Below the pieces are notes generated by a model, which saw nothing but the letters and a program-made list of their open reading frames with translations, ran no database searches and was not told where the DNA came from. Position numbers and translations under genes: made by a program. 64,000 nt of DNA from Chiua virens (Eukaryota; Basidiomycota; Agaricomycetes; Boletales; Boletaceae). This document shows positions 58,142-64,000 of this stretch, piece after piece. The stretch's first letter is position 1. Every line of letters begins with the position of its first letter. The stretch is from NCBI GenBank assembly GCA_019787685.1, contig JAHNUO010000039.1, positions 62,001 through 126,000 of the forward strand, read 5' to 3'.

Positions 58142-59532
58142 ATGTCTAATGCCTTCAGCCTATTCGCAGACCCCATCGACACTCCCGAAGAAATCGCGAC
58201 GCGTCAAGAGTTCGAAGGCGCCTTGCAGGCTCTGCAGGCGCAAGCACTCATCACTCCAGACGATGATGCCGACCATCAGCAAGACCAAGCTACTTGGTGT
58301 GTTGAGTGGCCACAACGCGTTGTAAGTACTTTGAACTCATTCAGATTGTTTGTTTAACATCGACTGACTCACATGTAACAGGCTCACCTGACCAATGTGA
58401 TGAATACCGACATCGCCCGCAGATTGCGGCTCCAGATCCCACCGGCCGGCGTCGCGATGCTGCGCGATGCAGACCAGACATGCCAAAGGTGGCTACGCGA
58501 ACAGGCAGAGGCGAGAGAGCACGTACAGAGGGAGCGTGAGGCAGACCAAGCCAGGCAGCTGGCAGAACGGACACGCGAGGAGGAGGAGAGGCAGCGCCGA
58601 GAGGAAGAGGAGAGGCAGCATCGGGAGGAAGAGGACACGCAGCGTCGGGAGGAAGAGGAGAGCGAGAGTCGGAAGCAAGAAGGGCAAGCAGGCGACGACG
58701 ACGACGACAACGACAACGACGACAACGAAACAGAGGAAGACGAACTCGACGAGGAAAATCGGAGCGAGGCGATGCAGATGAGCGAACCCGAGTCCCCGCC
58801 CCCCGTCGTCCATCTCCGCAACCCCCGAAGGATGGCCGTGGTGGATATTACACGACATAAAGTGAGTCAACATTCTTTGTCTGTATTGTTCATACTAACT
58901 ATGACTATATTTCAGCGCAAACGAGTCGAAACCACCGCTGACGAAAGCAAGGGGGACGACGACGACGACGACGACGTACTGCACCACGGTTCCAGCCGAT
59001 GCAGTCGGTGCACCGAGAAGGGGATGAGCATGTGCAGGACCGAAGCAGGCCGCGTCGCCTGCAGGTTCTGTTCGCGTCGCCGGCAAGGATGCTCGTTCGT
59101 GAGCCGCGTAGGGAAGGTAGCCGGTGCGTCAGGTGGAAAAGGCAAAGGTCGGGGGACAGCACCCAACCAAAGTAAGTCATTCACGTCCAAATATTTGACT
59201 TACTTTTTTGTTTTTTGTTTTGTTTTTTTGCAGGTTCTAGAAGGTGGGCCTCCGCCTCTGCAACCCGCCTCTCCCCCGATGATATCGACGTCACCGACAG
59301 CGAGGATGAGGACGACAGTCCGCGCCTTCGATCTCGTGTGGCCGTGTCTCGTATGGCCATCATGAAGTCGGAGGTCGACAGGTGGACGGTAGAGGTGAGG
59401 ACCGCGCGTGCTAACCATCAGGCCGCACTCGCGCTCGCCCGACATGCCGAACATCACCTTAAGGCCGTGGAACGGGGCATGCGTCGGGCGCGGAAGGCCC
59501 TCCACGCTATGGCGACGGAGCAGTCGGACTAA
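58142..59532 (+). CDS. Acidic coiled-coil protein with Cys-rich cluster
   Basis: Four exons with canonical GTAAGT/GTGAGT donors. Exon 1: MSNAFSLFADPIDTPEEIAT to WPQRV. Exon 2: AHLTNVMNTDIARRLRLQIP, a Glu/Arg coiled-coil (REEEERQRREEEERQHREEE), an Asp/Asn run, ending VDITRHK. Exon 3: Asp-run, then CSRCTEKGMSMCRTEAGRVA followed by CRFCSRRRQGCSF, a C-x2-C...C...C-x2-C...C cluster reminiscent of a fungal Zn2Cys6 module with altered spacing, then a Gly/Lys-rich stretch. Exon 4: acidic DDIDVTDSEDEDD, then a second helical segment EVDRWTVEVRTARANHQAAL to the stop 59530-59532. A DNA-binding or chromatin role is possible but inferred. Proteins of this make-up recur in many copies in basidiomycete genomes. 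It is bracketed by two palindromes and followed by an SNF2-like gene. Confidence 0.7.
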
Positions 59533-59623
59533 ATATTGTATCCATCTACCGTAGTTTGTTGTTGTCTAAATAAAATGTCTTGTCCATGGTTCCTCACAAC
59601 TTCACGCAATCGCCCGAACGTCA

Positions 59624-60408
59624 CAAGTGGATTGTGGGCGTCCGGGACGCCCACACCGTGCCTTCAATGCTGAGTCCTCGTAATTCCAATGTCTGATTCA
59701 CTTCGGGCACGCAGATTCTCATTTCGGGTGTCTTGGCCGCCGAATGTGTACGATGGTGTTATAAGAAGTGTGACATTTTACATTAGATACATTATATATA
59801 CTACACTGGTGGTCTTCCTGGACGCTCGCACTGTGCATTCGATGCATGGAAACAAAATCATGTGACACGACATGTAATGTTCCCACGCATTGAGTGCACA
59901 GCGATGGGCGTCCAGGAAGACACATCCGAACACAAAATGTCGTGTCACGTGATTCTGTTCTCACGCATCGAATGCACAGTGCGGGCGTCCAGGAAGACCA
60001 CATCCCCGAACATAAAATGTCATGTCACGTGATTCTGTTCTCACGCATCGAATGCACAGTGTGAGCGTCCAGGAAGACCGCATCCGAGTACAAAATATCG
60101 TGTCACATGATTCTGTTCGTATGCATCGAATGCAATGCACAGTGTTGGCGTCCAGGAAGACCACTATCCGCACACGAAATATCTGTCGCATAACTTTGCT
60201 GTGTGGAATGTATATAGCAGAAAATGTCACACCCCTTACCATACCATGGCACACGTGCGGCGTCCGTGACGACCGAAATGAGAATCTGAGCACCCGAAGT
60301 GAATCTGCCATCGGACCTGTGACCACTTAAAGGATGTCATGTCACATGACCAGTTCCCGTGCATCAAATGTATGGTGTACGCGTCCCGGACGCCCACAAT
60401 CCACTTGC
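59624..60408. repeat. Second large imperfect palindrome with ~80-bp motif array
   Basis: The outer ends match inverted: AGTGGATTGTGGGCGTCC (59627-59643) and its complement ending GGACGCCCACAATCCACT (about 60385-60403). Also GATTCACTTCGGGCACGCAG near 59694 pairs with CCCGAAGTGAATC near 60293. Between them are four units of ~80 bp with GGCGTCCAGGAAGACC (about 59908, 59985, 60065, 60148) and CACGCATCGAATGCACAGTG. A perfect 10-bp-arm hairpin GTGGGCGTCC / GGACGCCCAC lies at 59634-59654. It begins ~90 bp after the Cys-rich gene. Confidence 0.8.
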
Positions 60409-60929
60409 AATGTATCATATAGGGCAGTTACATGATCTAACCCAGAATGTCACACCCCTCACACATGTGGCGTCCGTGACGACCGAAATGAGAATCTATG
60501 CACCCGAAGTGAATCCGACATCGGACCCATGAACGTTCAAAGGATGCCATCTTTACGTTCTAGCTCCTAAAACAATTCAACGTGAAATTCTCACCATGTA
60601 CTATGTCGTGCCTGCAAGGCGTCCTTGACGACCGAAACACGCGATATGATCATCGCATGTGACCGTTTTCCGTAATCGGTCTTAGTCGCTTTTGACGCAT
60701 TTGGAAACCTCAGCGAACCCTCCTTGCGGTAATACTCGGGTTGGTGCTCGATGGAGATAATTCATACAATTTTCTCTATCGAATTCTGATTCAGACACTC
60801 TAGCCCTCCATAGTTCGTTGTCCGATAGATATATATGTCCCGACGAACAAGTAATCCGATGCTGCCGAAGTACCTAATATCAGATCGCCTTAGGGTGTAA
60901 ACCCCATTGATCGATCCCCACACAGAATC
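60409..60929. promoter_or_regulatory. Spacer and promoter region before the SNF2-like gene
   Basis: It contains further motif copies, GGCGTCCGTGACGACC at about 60470 and GGCGTCCTTGACGACC at about 60628. The former sits in a ~75-bp direct duplication of the segment at 60253-60330 (CCGAAATGAGAATCT...CACCCGAAGTGAATC). No gene is seen; the promoter of the next gene should lie in the last 200 bases. Confidence 0.45.
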
Positions 60930-63900
60930 ATGCCTACGCTGTCCATCTCCGCTGCCCTTCTCGTGTTGGGCAAAACCGAAGCCCTCCCTTGGTCGAGCCC
61001 AACCTGGCAGGACCTCACCAATTCTGTCGGGGTGCCTTGGGAAACGCTTCCTGATGCAACACCCGACGCACCTGCTCCAAACGTCCCCTCCTGGTCAACT
61101 CATGTCGCACAAAGCGTCAAAGCCTATGCCCAAAACTTATGGGCGAGATCGGATACAATGGATCAAATTCGGTACTCGGCTCGCGCGACATCGGACAACG
61201 ATAGCACTGGTCGGTCGGCATGGAATAGTTGGGTCGACGATCATTGGAACAAGAGCTGGAACCTTGGCCGTCGGGTTAACGAGGTATTCGAAGAATGTAA
61301 ATGCACGCAGTACGACGCCCTCTCAAGAGCAAAAACTCAGCATGTATGTCCGCAGACGTCCTTCACTATTCATACCGTATAATCGAGCTTTCCGATCTTT
61401 TAGCTACCGACCCTCGACGACGCTCAGGTACCCGGGAGGGTTACCATCCCACTCGCTCACGCGCTATTCGGCGATTCGGCCTACGACGAAGGCGACGCCG
61501 GTTTTCTCAAAATCGAGGTCAAGAATTTCATCGACGTTCTGATGGTTATCACATGGCATCGGTATCGGCAAGCCGTCAAAGGCGAAATTACCCGGCTCCA
61601 AAAGCGCCAGGACGCACTCGACGTTGATTGGTTGGGTGCGTGTCTCATACAACGCATGCACATCCCAGTGTGTCGGACGCAAAAACTACTCAGTACTGAT
61701 CGACGATTTCGTCGTAGCTATCACACAAGAAGGCATGAAGCCGACGATCAAAATGATCAAGTTATATCTCACCCGACTGGAACGAGTCCTCAAGATCCTA
61801 TTGCGGTACAAAGACTCGAAAAGCATCGCTGCCGTCCAAGCGAAACGGAAGACATTGGAGGCTATGCTCGCGGTCGCTCAAAACGACGACACGATGAAAG
61901 ACGACATCGATAGTGAGTCCACTATGTTATTACCGTATGGACGGTACACGCTCGTTCGCTAACCACCTTGACACAGAACTCCCGAAGGTTCTCCGCGATG
62001 CGCTGCAAAAGCTTGCATCGGCAGAAGACGTCCAACAATTAGAGCTGCTCCTCAAAGTCGCTCTCGAGACCCTCGATTCGGATGACGCAGGCCCACCCGT
62101 CCAACTTCCAGAAGGCCCGAGCCTAGATTTCCCGTGGCAGGAGGGTACCGAGGACCTCGCCAAAGTATCGGAAGACGACTTGTGGGCTAATCTCGGTCTC
62201 AAGGAGTCCAAACGTCTCCCATTCTTTCAGGAATTCACCGACCCCGACGGCGCGATCGAGCCTTGGTCCGATGAAGGTGAAAAATGGCTCGCATCGGACA
62301 GTAACCCTCGCGAACCTTTGCGTCCGCGTTGGCATCAACTCGTCGGTATTTATCGCATGTTGGAGCGCGCCTTCGAGAGTCAGCCGGTCCTGTTGATGGA
62401 TGGCGTCGGCATCGGTAAGACCTTCCAAGTCATCGGTTTCGTCGCGTGTCTCGCGTTCTTCCATCGATACTTCGAGAAGAACAACAAATTCCCCGGCGCA
62501 TTTGGTATGTATACATACTACATTTTCGTCGTCGCATATTTGACTATTCAAACAAAGCAAGTAAGAAGTGGCAGGGTCAGGAGGATAATATCCCCAACCT
62601 TCCCGTCGTCATTACGTGCCCCGTCAACCTCCATAACCAATGGTCTCGAGAGATCGAACGCTTCCTCAAACGCGGTACATTCGACCTCTTCCCATATACA
62701 GGCAAGTTGGGCTCCCGACGCCAATGGTGGACCGATATCTTCCCCAAGAGTCAACACATCCTCCTCCATCGGATTGTCCTGGTGACGGAGAGCGTACGTG
62801 CGTTCAAATATCTCCGTCGGATCGTATCCTCACGATTATTTATCAGGCGCTTCAAGACGATGCGTCGGTGGTCTTCATGGACGTTCTGCGCGACGTCACA
62901 TCCACCCTCAGGAATGCCCCATCCCGAGCGACCCGAGGCGAGATCACTCTATACGGTTCGAAGTATCTCGCGCTCATCGTCGACGAGGCCCACCAAGCAC
63001 GCAAATTCAACAAGATCCACACAGCCATTTACGCGCTCCGTGCCGAATCGGCGGCGATGGTCGCGATGACGGCCACTCCTGTAATGACCAAACTGCACGT
63101 GAGTCATACGCTAACTAACTAATTATGCGACACGACAACGTCTAAATCACCAACGCAGGATCTCTGGATAATGGGCCACGTGATGGGAATCCCAGCTTTC
63201 GCGAATAAGGATAAGTTCGACGAAATGAAAAAAGAATTGAATCGGGCTCAGGCGAGGGATCGGAAGGCGGAACGTGCATCGGACGATGCAGCGGACCGAT
63301 TACGCGGGCTTCTCAAAGGACTAGAAGAGCACAATACCATCGCGAACAGCGAATTATATCCGAAGATTCAAGAATGGATGCCCCGGATCCGCGACGCGTT
63401 CGCGAAGCACGTCATCCGACGAACGCTGGACTCCGTCGACAATCTCGGAGAGAAAATATTCGGGATGCAACCGTATCGCGAGCATATCATGCTTGTCGAA
63501 CTTCGAGAGTGGGAGACACAGGCGTTATCCGCTTTGACAAGCGAAATCGCTGACGACTCGGCCCTTCCTACCATTGCGGGTGCCGGTAAAGTGAGTCCTT
63601 CTTCTTTGCTCTGGAAGCGGGCGTCAAGGACGCCCCCGCCACGCATGGCCGGACATACTCCGCATTCATCCCTCACAATCGTTGTTCGCCACGCGGGCGT
63701 CACGGAAGCCCGCCATCAGTTGTCAATAACTTTCCTGAGTGCTTGCGCAGAGATACAACTTTGCTGCACACAGCGGGCGTCCTGGACGCCCGTCTTCTGA
63801 TTCATTTTTTCGTCCGAGTTACGTTTTTTTCTCGCTACGCTGCTGACCTGTTTCACCTTTTAGAATTTCTACATCGAGTTTCGCCGCGGTCTGCTCCATC

Positions 63901-64000
63901 CGCACTTGAATCCTCGCGCTGGGGGCCAGTGTTGGCAGAAGCCGACATCCCTCGAGTACTGGCAAAACGAGATACCCTCGACAAAACTCGACATCTTAGC
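60930..64000 (+). CDS. SNF2-like DNA-dependent ATPase/helicase (3' partial)
   Basis: Start MPTLSISAALLVLGKTEALP at 60930. N-terminal exons encode a non-catalytic region (LPTLDDAQVPGRVTIPLAHA, FIDVLMVITWHRYRQAVKGE, YSVLIDDFVVAITQEGMKPT). The ATPase follows: RPRWHQLVGIYRMLE (Q-motif-like), LLMDGVGIGKTFQVIGF (Walker A, with DGVGIGKT in place of the usual DEMGLGKT), PVVITCPVNLHNQWSREIER (motif Ia), KYLALIVDEAHQARK (DEAH box), VAMTATPVMTK (motif III), then a helical segment with FAKHVIRRTLDSV. The second RecA domain is beyond the window. Seven or more introns; that at 63591-63863 is 273 nt and holds three hairpins. SNF2 proteins move or strip DNA-bound proteins. The substrate and link to the neighbouring Cys-rich gene are unknown. 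Confidence 0.7.
63591..63863 (+). repeat. Enlarged intron carrying three GGGCGTC-type hairpins
   Basis: GTGAGT at 63591 and CTTTTAG at 63863 join ...IAGAGK to NFYIEFRRG in frame. Other introns in this gene are ~50-60 nt. Hairpins: GCGGGCGTC-aag-GACGCCC at 63617-63636, GCGGGCGTcacggaaGCCCGC at 63693-63713, and GCGGGCGTCC-t-GGACGCCCG at 63773-63792, about 78 bp apart, the same spacing as the intergenic arrays. Confidence 0.8.

Overview
This window reads as a filamentous basidiomycete (probably Agaricomycete) nuclear genome segment. The reasons are intron-dense genes with roughly 45-60 nt GT-AG introns, a DIRS-type tyrosine-recombinase retrotransposon, a KDZ-type transposon carrying a TET/JBP-like dioxygenase, and protein families typical of that group. 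No species is claimed. Multi-exon boundaries were worked out by eye from frames, splice-like junctions and remembered family conservation. They are good to the exon but not always to the base.

Layout. The first 37 kb is mostly ordinary gene space with one retroelement: the tail of a GATA transcription factor (1-870); a decayed large-GTPase-like gene on the minus strand, split by a Ngaro/DIRS-like retrotransposon (about 3.25-9.74 kb); a hypothetical protein (10.2-11.0 kb, -); a WRAP53/TCAB1-like WD40 protein (11.05-13.0 kb, +), tail-to-tail with ribosomal protein uL14/RPL23 (13.24-13.91 kb, -); a secreted Ser/Thr-rich protein (14.4-16.5 kb, -); an alpha-arrestin with two PPxY motifs (17.1-20.3 kb, +), tail-to-tail with a family X DNA polymerase of the Pol lambda type (20.5-24.7 kb, -); a SAM-dependent methyltransferase (26.0-27.3 kb, +); a secreted GH3 beta-glucosidase (28.9-32.4 kb, -); gene relics (33.9-34.7 kb, including a sedolisin prodomain scrap); and the exocyst subunit Sec6 (35.0-37.35 kb, +).

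From 37.4 kb on the window is accessory. A 7.9 kb element (about 37.88-45.76 kb) has long tandem-repeat-bearing terminal inverted repeats. It carries the C-terminal part of a KDZ transposase (+), an uncharacterised plus-strand gene remnant, and a minus-strand TET/JBP-like 2OG-Fe(II) dioxygenase with a frameshift. A 1,299 bp Tc1-like transposon with a TA target duplication is nested inside. Next come about 10 kb of decayed repeats and LTR-like sequence (45.8-56 kb), including a gypsy-type LTR plus gag without pol and a C/G-rich minisatellite.

The last 8 kb (56.2-64.0 kb) is the most unusual part. It holds two large imperfect palindromes (56.2-57.37 and 59.62-60.41 kb) that bracket an acidic coiled-coil protein with a Cys-rich cluster, followed by an SNF2-like ATPase that runs off the end. 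A short imperfect palindrome, roughly GGCGTCC-nn-GACGmCC, recurs about 20 times in spacers here and three times inside one swollen intron of the SNF2 gene. I did not see it in the rest of the window. I read this as a candidate undescribed repeat/mobile system; that is inference.
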